From CAYMCO01 sp964388955 (lineage in GTDB: Bacteria > Chloroflexota > Anaerolineae > Anaerolineales > E44-bin32): DNA of 64,000 nucleotides. A program made the position numbers and the translations under genes. How positions within the stretch are numbered: the stretch's first letter is position 1; each line of letters begins with the position of its first letter. The notes under the pieces are model-generated. The model was not told the origin of the DNA, did no database searches, and worked only from the letters and a program-made list of their open reading frames with translations. Shown here piece by piece: positions 26,374-36,017 of the stretch. The stretch is taken from the NCBI GenBank assembly GCA_964388955.1, contig CAYMCO010000014.1, forward strand, positions 1 to 64,000, given 5' to 3'.

Positions 26374-26408
26374 CCTAAGATAACGAGGGACACTTAGGCC
26401 TCTTTTTC
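26374..26408 (+). terminator. Possible intrinsic terminator after thrS
   Basis: CCTAAG (26374-26379) can pair with CTTAGG (26393-26398), or GAGG with CCTC, followed by TCTTTTTC. The stem is short, so confidence is modest. Confidence 0.45.
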
Positions 26409-26669
26409 AAGCCCACGTTTACACCGCGCAATCAGATGCTGTCTGTCTTCGGCTGCTGAACCCGTGGGGTTTTCCTTGGACGCCGGGGCAAATCGCGGGC
26501 AAAGCAATTGGATGCATCAAGTCATGATGCGCCGAAGAGGTTTGAAACACGTTGCTACTTGAGGGCTTATAAATCCCCGATCTCGGGATAACCCCAACAC
26601 AGCGCAACAGCGCAGTGTGACATTGGTCCTTGCCGGACATGTCTAAAATCCCGATCTATGTGTAGCCTG
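26409..26669. other. Intergenic region before the metabolic island
   Basis: No gene is supported. A near-identical short direct repeat occurs (AAATCCCCGATCT at 26571-26583 and AAATCCCGATCT at 26646-26657), the second copy just upstream of the island promoter. Its meaning is unknown. Confidence 0.5.
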
Positions 26670-26720
26670 TTGCGTAGACATCGAATATAGCCTATTCTGG
26701 GGTGAATGCAAACGTTACCG
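26670..26720 (+). promoter_or_regulatory. Promoter with LacI-type operator at the start site
   Basis: TTGCGT (26670-26675) and TATTCT (26693-26698) are 17 bases apart. Nine bases downstream, TGCAAACGTTACCG (26707-26720) has the central AACGTT and flanking TG of LacI-family operators; four or five of seven half-site positions are symmetric. It would cover the transcription start, fitting repression by the LacI-family protein encoded at 36211-37236. The leader to the first gene is about 250 bases, without a supported gene. Confidence 0.55.
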
Positions 26721-26956
26721 GCAAGGTTTGCGGCCCGTCCACGGTAGAGAGTAGTATCTATTGATTGCAGACACGCCCCAATAAGGCTATCGGAGACTTC
26801 GGCCAAGTGGAGACGCGGAATTGATTCGTGCCACGCACACATGGCGGTGATGCACTGGAGCATGACCCATCATGCTCCACAGAGGTGTGCTTTCGATTCG
26901 GTGGAGCCAGTGGGAAGAGGACTTCGTGATGCTTCGAGAGGGAGGTACAGAAGTGA

Positions 26957-28333
26957 ATGGGTGATCTACTGGAAGAGAAAGCAAGAGAGCTGGAACACAG
27001 ATTCGCAGCGAAGAGGCCGAACTCGAAGCGGCTGCATGAAGAAGGGCAGCAATACCTTCCCGGCGGAGACAGCAGAAACGTCCTCTATTACCGGCCATTC
27101 CCTGCGTACATGCAGTCGGGGGATGGCTCCAACATCGTTGATGTCGACGGGTTCTCATACATTGATTTCGTAAACAACTATACCAGTCTTGTGCTTGGGC
27201 ATTGCCCCTCTGAGGTGTTGGAGGCGGTCCGCCAGCAGATCAATTTGGGAAGCGCGTTCGCGGCTCCTTGCGCATTGCAGAACGAATTGGCCGCAATGAT
27301 TTGTCAGAGAGTGCCTTCTATCGAGCAGGTGAGGTTCTGCAATTCGGGGACGGAGGCAACTCTACACGCTGTCAGGGCCGCACGGGTCTACACGGGGCGT
27401 CGGATCCTCGTCACAATGGGTGGCGGGTATCATGGAAGTCTCCACTCCATTGAGGATGAGCGGCTACCAAATCGGAGGCTTGGCCGGCTTGTGTTTCCCC
27501 AATTCGGACTCGATGACAGCGGGTTTCCCCCTATCGTGGATGAAAGAATGGTCGTGCCGGCAAATGACCAGGAGTGCATTACCCGGGTGTTTGACAAGTA
27601 CGGTGAGCAGATCGCAGGAGTCATTGCGGAGCCGCTCTTGGGCTCCGGGGGCTGCATTCCCTTGGACATATCCTATCTGCGGTTGCTCCGGACACTGACA
27701 CGTGACTGTGGAGCGCTTCTCATCATGGACGAGGTGCAAACGTTCCGGCTGAACTATGGCGGCCTGCAGAGTGCGTATCAGGTAAGCCCTGACTTGACCT
27801 GCTTGGGGAAGGTGATCGGTGGCGGCTACCCAGTTGGCGCATTTGGCGGCGCAGCGGAGATCATGTCCATATTCTCTCCCGAGAAGGCGGACCATCTAGG
27901 CCACAGCGGGACGTTCAATGCCAACCCAGTGACCATGACTGCGGGGATCGCTACGCTTCGACAACTCGATACGGAAGCCATCAATGAGATTAACAGGATG
28001 GGTGAGAGGCTATGCCGGGAGATCCTGAGTGTTTCTCAGGAATTGGGCGTGAGTATCCAGGTGACAGGTATCGGGTCCATCATGAATCTGCACCCCAATC
28101 CGGATGTAATCACCAACGCCGAGATTGCCGCAAGAGATGATAAAGAGCTCCTTGAGTGTCTCCACTTGCATCTCATGGATGCAGGGCTCTTCCTCGCCCC
28201 CCGAGGCATGTTCTGCATCTCGACGCCAATGGCTGAGACTGAGATCGAGCGGCTGGTCGAAGGATTCCGCAACGCACTGATCGAGCTGAGACCGGCTGTT
28301 GAAGAAAGCGCGGCAGAGTTGATCATTGGATAA
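26957..28333 (+). CDS. Class III PLP-dependent aminotransferase (GSA-aminomutase-like)
   Basis: The 458-residue enzyme resembles glutamate-1-semialdehyde aminomutase and related omega-transaminases. Motifs: FCNSGTEATLHAVRAAR (phosphate-binding), MDEVQT with the PLP-interacting Asp, and Schiff-base Lys in CLGKVIGGGYPVGAFGG. GSA aminomutase for haem is possible by fold, but the operon partners (permease, glycosidase, transketolase, SDR) favour an aminotransferase acting on a catabolic intermediate. It is the first gene of the island; GGGAGG precedes the ATG by 12 bases. Confidence 0.87.
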   Translation: MGDLLEEKARELEHRFAAKRPNSKRLHEEGQQYLPGGDSRNVLYYRPFPAYMQSGDGSNIVDVDGFSYIDFVNNYTSLVLGHCPSEVLEAVRQQINLGSAFAAPCALQNELAAMICQRVPSIEQVRFCNSGTEATLHAVRAARVYTGRRILVTMGGGYHGSLHSIEDERLPNRRLGRLVFPQFGLDDSGFPPIVDERMVVPANDQECITRVFDKYGEQIAGVIAEPLLGSGGCIPLDISYLRLLRTLTRDCGALLIMDEVQTFRLNYGGLQSAYQVSPDLTCLGKVIGGGYPVGAFGGAAEIMSIFSPEKADHLGHSGTFNANPVTMTAGIATLRQLDTEAINEINRMGERLCREILSVSQELGVSIQVTGIGSIMNLHPNPDVITNAEIAARDDKELLECLHLHLMDAGLFLAPRGMFCISTPMAETEIERLVEGFRNALIELRPAVEESAAELIIG

Positions 28334-28405
28334 CCGAACTGAGGCGGATGAGCCGAGACTTGGACAACCAGGATCGTCGAATACCGAAACTCCGAGGAGA
28401 AGCGG

Positions 28406-29167
28406 ATGCAAATTGGCAATGAACTAAAAGGAAAGGTCGCTCTCGTGACGGGGTCCAGTCGAGGCATTGGAAGGGCGACTGCCGTTCTCTTTGGACAAGA
28501 AGGGATAAAGGTCGGCGTCAACTACTTTGGGAGCGAAGAGGCCTCAAATGCGAACGATACCGTCCAGGAGATTCGCCGCTCAGGTGGAGATGCCATAGCC
28601 TTGCACGCGGATGTGGCAGACGGCAGCCAGGTCATGACGATGGTTGAAAGACTTGTCGCGCACTATGCCCCGGTCGACATACTGGTGAATAATGCCGGCA
28701 CGCATGCGGTACTCGACTTCTTGGAAATCACAGAGGAACAGTGGGACAGGCTGCTAGCCGTTCATCTCAAAGGCATGTTCAATTGCACCAGGGCCGTCTT
28801 GGGGCCTATGTTGGACAAAGGATATGGCCGCATTGTCAACGTGGCCTCTGATCTCGGGATCGCTGGCGGGGCAAGGATGACGCATTACTGCACCGCCAAA
28901 GGTGGCATGATTGCTTTCACGAAAGCGCTTGGCCGAGAAGTCGCCTCTAGAGGCGTCAAGGTGAACAGTGTTGCGCCTGGGCCGATTCTCACCCAGATGC
29001 TGACGAGCAATCCGAACGAATATAACGAAGAGGCGCGCATGAGCCTTCCCGCTAGGCGATTTGGCACGCCACAGGAGGTCGCCCAGTCGATCTTGTTTCT
29101 GGCATCCTCCGCGGGTGATTTCTACGTTGGCCAGGTGCTGGGGATGAACGGGGGGACCGTCATATAG
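28406..29167 (+). CDS. Short-chain dehydrogenase/reductase
   Basis: The 253-residue classical SDR has NAD(P)-binding VTGSSRGIGRATA near residue 11, NNAG near 95, and catalytic Ser (VNVASDLG) with Y-x3-K in THYCTAKGGM. Rossmann-fold length and C-terminus (VLGMNGGTVI) are typical. The substrate is unknown; the operon suggests oxidation of a hydroxyl on a sugar, polyol or amino-sugar. GAGGAG precedes the start. Confidence 0.9.
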   Translation: MQIGNELKGKVALVTGSSRGIGRATAVLFGQEGIKVGVNYFGSEEASNANDTVQEIRRSGGDAIALHADVADGSQVMTMVERLVAHYAPVDILVNNAGTHAVLDFLEITEEQWDRLLAVHLKGMFNCTRAVLGPMLDKGYGRIVNVASDLGIAGGARMTHYCTAKGGMIAFTKALGREVASRGVKVNSVAPGPILTQMLTSNPNEYNEEARMSLPARRFGTPQEVAQSILFLASSAGDFYVGQVLGMNGGTVI

Positions 29168-29337
29168 ATCGCGCCGCGCGCTGGGTGGTAGGTAACTGCC
29201 CAAGGGTTCGTATTCGGTGCCCAGGATGTACCAGAAACACGAGGATCAAACCGGGAATGAAAAGGAGGCATGATTCGAAATAGGTTATGGTCGTTCGCCG
29301 CGGGACATCGGGCGTCATCGATTCTGGAGGCATGAGA

Positions 29338-30099
29338 ATGGAACTCTCAATGCAGGACATGAAATGGCCGGACCTCGAGGACCCGATTGCGCGTCAGCGT
29401 GGGGTGATACTGGTCGTGGGAGCGACAGAACAGCATGGACCCCATCTACCCCTTGGGACTGATCTGTATATTCCATTGGAGATCGCATATGGCGTGGCAA
29501 GACGGACGGGAATGCTTGTAGCGCCACCGGTATGGTATGGGTACAAATCCATGCCCAGAACCGGAGGTGGGCCCGACTTCGTAGGTACGATTTCTCTGAA
29601 TCTTTCTACCCTCCAAGGATTGCTCCACGATATTACGTCGGGGCTGCTGAATAGTGGGTTCAGGAATCTTCTGATCCTGAGTTGGCATTGGGAGAACTCC
29701 CGAGTTCTGTGGGAAGCTTGTGAGGACGCGTACCGGGCGGCAGGGATGAAAGGAGCAAGTGTTGTCATCGTAGACGATCCCGGTAGACTGATTCCCCAGG
29801 AAGTAGTCGATCAGGTATTCGGGCTCGATTTTGCTGGCTGGGAGGTCGAGCACGCGGCCACGGCGGAGACTTCACTGATGCAGTACTTCCATCCCGAGCT
29901 GGTTGATGACGATGCGATTGTAGATGATGCGCCTGAGCAATCGTTCCCTTATGACGTGCTCCCGATACCCAAATCCCAAGTTCCACCAAGCGGCGTGTAT
30001 CACAAAGCCAGCTCTGCGAGTCCAAGGAAAGGAGAGCTGCTGGCCAACGCGCTGATCGGCGGCCTATGCCTGGTAGTAGAAAGGGAATTCAATGCCTGA
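29338..30099 (+). CDS. Creatininase-family amidohydrolase
   Basis: A 253-residue creatininase-superfamily enzyme. The metal-binding motif GATEQHGPHLPLGTD (Glu, His, Asp) is near residue 25, LSWHWENSRV replaces the usual NGHGGN-type loop, and the later Glu lies in WEVEHAATAETSLM. Characterised relatives hydrolyse cyclic amides such as creatinine or formamide-type bonds. ATG 29338 is chosen because TGGAGG lies eight bases upstream. The stop overlaps the next gene by eight bases. The altered WHWEN loop may signal a different substrate. Confidence 0.85.
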   Translation: MELSMQDMKWPDLEDPIARQRGVILVVGATEQHGPHLPLGTDLYIPLEIAYGVARRTGMLVAPPVWYGYKSMPRTGGGPDFVGTISLNLSTLQGLLHDITSGLLNSGFRNLLILSWHWENSRVLWEACEDAYRAAGMKGASVVIVDDPGRLIPQEVVDQVFGLDFAGWEVEHAATAETSLMQYFHPELVDDDAIVDDAPEQSFPYDVLPIPKSQVPPSGVYHKASSASPRKGELLANALIGGLCLVVEREFNA

Positions 30100-32023
30100 C
30101 GTGTCAATGGGCGGTGAGGGACTGACGATAGATGGCAGACGAATCCCCTTGCTCGTCGCTGGGATGGACTTCTGGCGACACAATCCACTTCACTGGGCTG
30201 TGATACTTGACGGGATCAAATCCGCCGGGTTTGATCTCGTATCTACGTTTGTCTGCTGGGATTTCCATGAACTTCGCCCGGGAGAATTCGATTTCGATGG
30301 TCACACCAATCAGTCAAGAGACCTGCAGGGATTCATCAAACTGGCCCAAGAGAAAGGGCTTCTAGTCGTTCTCCGCCCCGGGCCGATTATTGATAGTGAG
30401 TGGCCAACAAGAGGACCCGCTCCAGATGTTGCGCACCTCGATCGGATTGAGAGGGCATTCAGATCGCGCAGCCAACAATATGTGCATGCATTAGCTAGTG
30501 CGATCAGGCATCTTCAATACACGCAAGGCGGGCCCGTGGTAATGCTGCAGCTGGATAATGAGGTCTATTTCCCCCACTGCACCGATGTGAGCGCGACCGA
30601 GGCCGATAGCAGCTTTCATATTCCGTATAAGCCGGATCTCGTCCTCAATGCCTATCAGGAATGGATCAATTTGCAGGAGGAAGGAGGGGGAACGCTCGCT
30701 CCGGAGCTTCTGGGTGTGTTGGATGATATATCGACCGAAGGGACCCCTGAGTTCGCGACCATCTCCCTCTCTGAGCGACTAGTCTCAATGCAATTCGTCC
30801 AGGATGTGGTAGCGGAGTATCTCGGGTGGCTGAAGGACGAGTTTCGCACTGCAGGTATCGAGATTCCGTGCTACTCCAATATCAAGCAGTCAATGGCCTA
30901 TCTCGATTGGCGGACGATTGAAAAGGCAATTGATGGGGTCGGTCTGAACAACTATATGGACCGTCTTGATTCCTTTGAGAGAGTGTTGGTCGCGATCTGG
31001 TGGAATAAGCTGGCCAGAGCACGGACGAAGTTCGCCTGGGCGCCCGAGTACTGGTGCGGCAGATGGGTTGAAACGGCACAGGACACCACCGTGTTCTTGC
31101 CTGACAATTACCGCAACAACCTGCTGGCGAATCTAGCGATGGGCCTGCGGGGAATGAACTTCTTTATGTTCGTCGAGCGGGATGACTGGCACTATAGCCC
31201 GATCACAGGCATTGGCAAGATGCGGCAGAATCTTGTCGATGTCTTCCGAGAAGTGCTGCCGATTGCCAAAGAGCTTGGCCCTGATGAGCTCGTCGCTGAT
31301 CTGGCGTTGGCTTGGACTCTGCCGCACCATCAGGAATTGCTGACAGAGAATTATCCGGATTGGAGGGTTATCTCAGCCGTTTGGTGGGAACTAGAGGCGC
31401 CCAAGGAACTGGGGGATTGGTGGTCCGTGTTCACGAGCATGGTGGGGGCAAATCTGAGCTTCGACCTGGTCGATATTTCAACAACGCCACCAGATGTTGC
31501 CAAGACGCTGATCTATGCGGGGTCAGATTATGCGGACGAAGGCGCCTTTGACCATCTCACCGAATTCATCGCTAGCGGCGGCACGCTCCTGACCGTCGGG
31601 AGTCTGCCCCAGAAGGATCTCGCAGGTAATGCGTGCGAAAAGGGCAGACGACTCGCCTCAATGGCTGCCAAGTCATCGAATCTGCACGAGGTGTCCGTTG
31701 GGGGGATTGTCGATGCCCTGTTGGAGTTGGGAGCTGCGCCGGCAATCGAAGGGGCCCGCGAAGGTATAGTGACGTCGATATATAAATCCAGAGAGCAAAA
31801 TTGCTGGTGGGGATTCGTCTGGAACCTGACGTCCGATGACGTCGATCTCGAGCTGCGGCTCAGGTTGGAGATCCTCTCTGAGCACGCGCACTGTAGGATG
31901 CGATGGTTGACCAGCAAAATGCCAGCAGTCAGGGGTTCAGGTGGCCGGATTGGGCCTTGGAGGATGAACTTGAAGCGTTGCACGGTAGAGATATTTCGGA
32001 TAGACACCAGTATTCCTGAGTGA
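30092..32023 (+). CDS. GH35-like glycoside hydrolase (beta-galactosidase type)
   Basis: The 643-residue protein has an N-terminal TIM barrel: FVCWDFHELRPGEFDFDG and GLLVVLRPGPIIDSEWPTRG are typical of GH35. The acid/base Glu probably lies in VVMLQLDNEVYF (family norm QIENEYG) and the nucleophile in FAWAPEYWCGRW. A C-terminal beta-rich region follows. No signal peptide is seen, so it is likely cytoplasmic and acts on an imported glycoside. It overlaps the creatininase gene. The GH35 assignment is good; substrate specificity is not predictable. Confidence 0.8.
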   Translation: MPDVSMGGEGLTIDGRRIPLLVAGMDFWRHNPLHWAVILDGIKSAGFDLVSTFVCWDFHELRPGEFDFDGHTNQSRDLQGFIKLAQEKGLLVVLRPGPIIDSEWPTRGPAPDVAHLDRIERAFRSRSQQYVHALASAIRHLQYTQGGPVVMLQLDNEVYFPHCTDVSATEADSSFHIPYKPDLVLNAYQEWINLQEEGGGTLAPELLGVLDDISTEGTPEFATISLSERLVSMQFVQDVVAEYLGWLKDEFRTAGIEIPCYSNIKQSMAYLDWRTIEKAIDGVGLNNYMDRLDSFERVLVAIWWNKLARARTKFAWAPEYWCGRWVETAQDTTVFLPDNYRNNLLANLAMGLRGMNFFMFVERDDWHYSPITGIGKMRQNLVDVFREVLPIAKELGPDELVADLALAWTLPHHQELLTENYPDWRVISAVWWELEAPKELGDWWSVFTSMVGANLSFDLVDISTTPPDVAKTLIYAGSDYADEGAFDHLTEFIASGGTLLTVGSLPQKDLAGNACEKGRRLASMAAKSSNLHEVSVGGIVDALLELGAAPAIEGAREGIVTSIYKSREQNCWWGFVWNLTSDDVDLELRLRLEILSEHAHCRMRWLTSKMPAVRGSGGRIGPWRMNLKRCTVEIFRIDTSIPE

Positions 32024-32174
32024 ACTTGCTGCAAGACTCAGGTTGCGAGGGTTCTGCTATCTTGGTGCCCAATCCAAACCGAGCGGAAAGGAGGCAGAGA
32101 CAACGATTGGAAATGTTGCTCGCGGTGACCGGGAAATCTTGATATTGTAAGCTGCCGTCACGGAGGAAATGACC

Positions 32175-33785
32175 ATGAATGACAAGGCGAGACTTTTCGC
32201 GCGAGAAGCCACGGGATTGGTGAGAGAGGTGTCTCTACTAGATGCCGTCATCTTCAATTCGTCGAACGCGCCTGTTGGCTTTGTGTTGGCCTATTCGGTG
32301 GTGCTTGGATTCCTATTCTATAAAGGTAACGTGTTGCTAGGCATCGGCCTAGCGATTCTTGGGAGCATACCGGTAGTATATAGCTACGTGATACTTACGA
32401 GCGCGGCACCAAGAAGCGGTGGGGATTATGTGTTCGTGAGTCGCATCTTGCATCCGGCGATAGGCTTCGCGGCAAACTTCGGTCTGGTTATTTGGCAGAT
32501 CATCGGTGCGGGTTCGATCGCCGTGATGTTTGCGCAACTGGGGATTTCCCCTGCACTGTCGGTCTTGGGCGTGCTGACCGGCAATAGCACGCTCATGGAA
32601 TGGGGAGGGAGATTTGCCGGCCCGCCATGGGATTTCATAGCTGCGGTGGCGATAATCCTGCTATTGGGAGCGTTGCTGATACGAGGAACGCAGGAAACAC
32701 TCAGGTTCAACGATGTTGTATGGGGAGTAGGCATGCTCAGTCTGCTGCTCATTTTTGCCATATTGCTTCCAACTTCCAATGCCGAATTCGTTCAGCGCTT
32801 CAATAGCCTTGCTGGCTCTGACATGGGACCCAATGCCTATCAGGGCCTGATCGACTTGGCCAACCTGCAAGCGCGCAACCCTCTCCTCATGCTGTGGGGG
32901 ATGCTTGCGATCGGCATGTTCGGCTCTGGATGGTTTTTCTGGTCGACATATATATCGGGCGAGGTCAAGGGAGCCAGCAACTTTGGCCGGCAGCTCCAGA
33001 TGATGTTCTGGCCGGTTATCGTCAATGGGGGCGTGTTCCTGATTGGAACGGGGCTCTTCATTAAGACCTTCGGCTATGACTTCATCGCCGCTGTTACCAA
33101 GCTCAGTTTCGAGAATCCCGATGTCTTGCCGTTTGCAGGATTGGCATCCAACGTCACGATGCTGAGCGGCATCTCCACTACAATCCTGCCTTTGGCTGCC
33201 GCCGCGGTCTTGCTTTATATCATGTGGGCTTGGCCGCTGTTGCCTTGCTACACTGTTTTCTGCATACGAGCGGTATTCGCCTGGTCGTTTGACCGGATCT
33301 TTCCCACCAGGCTCTCTGAAGTAAGCGCTCGCTATAACACTCCCGTATTGCTCACCGTCATCGTGTGCGTGCTCGTGATTGGTGTGGCAGCGATCACATC
33401 GTTCACACCCTACATTTGGTATATCTTTGCAGCGACTTTCATCGGGACGGCCCTCAACTCCATGCTGGTGGCGTGTATCTCGTGCGCCTTGCTCCCAACG
33501 CGGATGAAGGAGCTCTATGAGGGGTCGCCCGCCAGTCGGCAGAAGCCTTTTGGAGTCCCATTGGCGACGCTGACCGGGGTTGTCGGCGCACTGTTCACCA
33601 TCTTGTGGTGTGCCGCATATGTTTACTTTCCGGAGTTTGGCATGTGGGAGAATTCCGGGGTATTGGGGGGGTTGTTGGTTGGCGTACCGATCTTGGGCGC
33701 AGTTATCTTCTACATCTCGAAAGCAATTCGAAAGCGTCAAGGGATTGACTTGGATCTTGTGTTCAAGGAGATTCCTCCCGAATGA
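32175..33785 (+). CDS. APC-superfamily amino acid/amine permease
   Basis: A 536-residue membrane protein with about 12 hydrophobic helices. The APC signature region SAAPRSGGDYVFVSRILHP lies after TM2. It is probably the uptake system for the substrate of the island, likely an amine or amino-acid-like solute in symport. ATG 32175 is chosen (GGAGG eight bases upstream); ATG 32169 lies too close to that site. The family covers many substrates. Confidence 0.88.
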   Translation: MNDKARLFAREATGLVREVSLLDAVIFNSSNAPVGFVLAYSVVLGFLFYKGNVLLGIGLAILGSIPVVYSYVILTSAAPRSGGDYVFVSRILHPAIGFAANFGLVIWQIIGAGSIAVMFAQLGISPALSVLGVLTGNSTLMEWGGRFAGPPWDFIAAVAIILLLGALLIRGTQETLRFNDVVWGVGMLSLLLIFAILLPTSNAEFVQRFNSLAGSDMGPNAYQGLIDLANLQARNPLLMLWGMLAIGMFGSGWFFWSTYISGEVKGASNFGRQLQMMFWPVIVNGGVFLIGTGLFIKTFGYDFIAAVTKLSFENPDVLPFAGLASNVTMLSGISTTILPLAAAAVLLYIMWAWPLLPCYTVFCIRAVFAWSFDRIFPTRLSEVSARYNTPVLLTVIVCVLVIGVAAITSFTPYIWYIFAATFIGTALNSMLVACISCALLPTRMKELYEGSPASRQKPFGVPLATLTGVVGALFTILWCAAYVYFPEFGMWENSGVLGGLLVGVPILGAVIFYISKAIRKRQGIDLDLVFKEIPPE

Positions 33786-33904
33786 CATTGCAGATGCTGG
33801 ACTTCCCCCGTCCATAGGGATTGGGGAGGTCCAGCTAACCGAGATTCTGGAATGGGGTGAGAGTCAACAGAGTTGGATGGCGTTCGAGCATACTCATGGC
33901 ACAT

Positions 33905-34840
33905 ATGAAGATATTCTATGCATCTGACCTACATGGTTCGGACAAATGCTTCCGGAAGTTCATCAATGCGGGGAAATTCTATGAAGCAGATACCCTCATC
34001 TTGGGTGGAGATCTCACTGGCAAGATCATCGTCCCGATTATCAGACAGAAGGACGGAAGCTATCAGAGCCAATTCATGGGCGTTGCCACACCAATCAAGG
34101 CGGACCAACTCGAAGAGCACAAAGAAAAGATCAAGTTGGCTGGCGAATATCCCTTTGTGACTGACGAAAAGGAGATGGTGGATCTGGAAGAGGATAAACT
34201 GGCGGTGGATAGTCTCTTCATGCAATTGATGAAGGAGAAACTGACCGAATGGGTGGGTTTCGCGGAGAAACGTCTCGCAGGTACAGAAGTGAAGTGCTAT
34301 ATCATGCCGGGCAATGACGATCCAGTCGGGGTCGAGGAAGCGCTGGTAGGCAGTCAGGCCGTGATGAATTGCTACAATCGCGTGGTGAGAATCGATCCAC
34401 AGCACGAGATCCTATGTCTGGGCAATTCAAACATCACCCCGTGGAACGCGCCTCGTGACGTATCTGAGGAACAGTTGAGGGAGAAAATCGACAGTCTCGC
34501 GGGGGACATCCAGGATATTGAACGTGCGTTGTTCAATATCCATGTGCCTCCGCGTGGGACTGAGCTTGATAAGGCTCCTCGGCTGGATAGGGAGTTGCGA
34601 CCGACAAAGGGAGGGGCTGAGCTTGAGCATGTGGGAAGCTCGGCGGTGCGCGACGCGCTTGAGAAGTATCAGCCTCTTGCCTCCCTCCACGGACACATTC
34701 ACGAATCACGTGGTTTCTGCAGGATCGGCAAGACGATGTGCTTCAACCCCGGGAGCGAATACGCGGAGGGAATACTCCATGGGGTTATTCTGGAAATAGA
34801 CGATGGGGAATTGACCAATTATATGCTGACAGCCGGATAG
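33905..34840 (+). CDS. Calcineurin-like metallophosphoesterase
   Basis: The 311-residue protein has the metallophosphoesterase blocks in order: FYASDLHGS (D-x-H), LILGGDLTG (GD), IMPGNDDP (GND), NIHVPP and HGHIHES (GHxH). It therefore likely binds two metals and hydrolyses a phosphomonoester or diester. It has an unusual insertion (about residues 50-100). The start is uncertain (ATG 33905, 33896 or further up) because no strong ribosome binding site is seen. It precedes a nucleotidyltransferase-like gene. Confidence 0.85.
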   Translation: MKIFYASDLHGSDKCFRKFINAGKFYEADTLILGGDLTGKIIVPIIRQKDGSYQSQFMGVATPIKADQLEEHKEKIKLAGEYPFVTDEKEMVDLEEDKLAVDSLFMQLMKEKLTEWVGFAEKRLAGTEVKCYIMPGNDDPVGVEEALVGSQAVMNCYNRVVRIDPQHEILCLGNSNITPWNAPRDVSEEQLREKIDSLAGDIQDIERALFNIHVPPRGTELDKAPRLDRELRPTKGGAELEHVGSSAVRDALEKYQPLASLHGHIHESRGFCRIGKTMCFNPGSEYAEGILHGVILEIDDGELTNYMLTAG

Positions 34841-34955
34841 GGAATCCTGAGGCACTTGGCAACTTCTCGCCTTGGGGGTATGACGAGCTTGAGAGCGAGT
34901 GCATCGGGGAGGCAGGATTCTCAAGAGCGCTAAATGCCATGAGAGACTAGGTTCG

Positions 34956-36017
34956 ATGAACCGTATCAGAGTGCCACTCGACTTCATTGGGAGCCAGGAA
35001 TTGGTAATAGATCTTCCCCTGAAGTCTTCCGTTAATATCGCTGAACTGAGCGAAGGTTTGGCAATTCCTGCTTTTGTCGATAGAGAGAACTTTCAGATGA
35101 AAAAGCTCATCGGCATTCTTGCGGCGACAAACCTTCTCTCTAATCTGAAAACCAGGTATGAGTTGCCCGATCTTGAAGGAAAGGAAGATCCAATTGTGCT
35201 GGCATTCGGTGGGGCGGGATTCAGGCTTTGGTCCTCGTCTGCCAATGATCCGAGTAGCGCATTTCACCGCAATATTGGTGACATTGATGTAATCACCCGA
35301 AACAGCGATTGGAGAGTTGTCCTCGCCATCCTCAATGCCACCGGCGAAGCATTTGGAAGCATGTTTCTTCACTGGGTTACTGAAGGAGATCGACGATTCA
35401 ACACCTTTCGAGCGGGAAAGCGTTTTCGTGTTACAGGTTTTAGCGACATAGATGAAGAAGGGTTACCGGTTGTTGAGAAGCTGGATATTGTGGTGGGTGA
35501 TCTCCACTTCTGTCATGAGATACCAATCGATGATGGCTTCACGGCTCCGAGAATCCATAGATATACAATCGGGCTGGAGAATCTCATCATATCGAAGGCC
35601 CAATATATCAGAGAGATCTCAGAATGGGAGATCCCGCCCGAACATGAGCCCAGGGTGATCGCCCCATTTGGGCGGGGCAAGGCGATCTTGACCATGGAGT
35701 ACAAGGATATCAAGGATGTCGGCGCCGTGCTCAATGATCTTGAGATTGGCACAGAGCCCTATCAAATCAATTCGGAGATAATCGGTAAGGCACTCGAACG
35801 CGATTGGAGGCTTTGCAAGACGGTGCTGCTGAACCTCAAGCACCTGCGAGATGAGGTGGGAATCTGGCACGCAATTGGGGCTAAAGAAGGGGAGATAGCG
35901 GTCGTGAGGGAAAGACTGCATCATCTTTGCTTCGACTTGGAGAAGGATTACTACGCAGAGCGACCCTGGTATTCGATTCGCAAGAAATGGTGGGACATCG
36001 TGGATGAAACGAAGTGA
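34956..36017 (+). CDS. Nucleotidyltransferase-fold protein (AbiEii/MNT-like)
   Basis: A 353-residue protein I do not recognise as a named enzyme. The pol-beta nucleotidyltransferase pattern is visible: FHRNIGDIDVITR (G-D-x-D metal-binding pair) and a third acidic strand VVEKLDIVVGD, followed by TIGLENLIISKAQYI, as in AbiEii-type proteins (y..e..laeK). Such proteins transfer NMP groups to RNA, protein or antibiotics. Its place inside a carbohydrate/amine operon, next to a phosphoesterase and with no antitoxin, is odd. ATG 34956 is the chosen start. Confidence 0.6.
   Translation: MNRIRVPLDFIGSQELVIDLPLKSSVNIAELSEGLAIPAFVDRENFQMKKLIGILAATNLLSNLKTRYELPDLEGKEDPIVLAFGGAGFRLWSSSANDPSSAFHRNIGDIDVITRNSDWRVVLAILNATGEAFGSMFLHWVTEGDRRFNTFRAGKRFRVTGFSDIDEEGLPVVEKLDIVVGDLHFCHEIPIDDGFTAPRIHRYTIGLENLIISKAQYIREISEWEIPPEHEPRVIAPFGRGKAILTMEYKDIKDVGAVLNDLEIGTEPYQINSEIIGKALERDWRLCKTVLLNLKHLRDEVGIWHAIGAKEGEIAVVRERLHHLCFDLEKDYYAERPWYSIRKKWWDIVDETK

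Noticed and set aside
26957..28333. hemL (glutamate-1-semialdehyde aminomutase for haem)
   Set aside because: The fold and active site fit, but no haem genes are near and the operon is catabolic, so no hemL symbol was given.
34956..36017. Abi-type toxin-antitoxin system
   Set aside because: No AbiEi-like antitoxin or transcriptional regulator is adjacent, and the gene is embedded in a metabolic operon.
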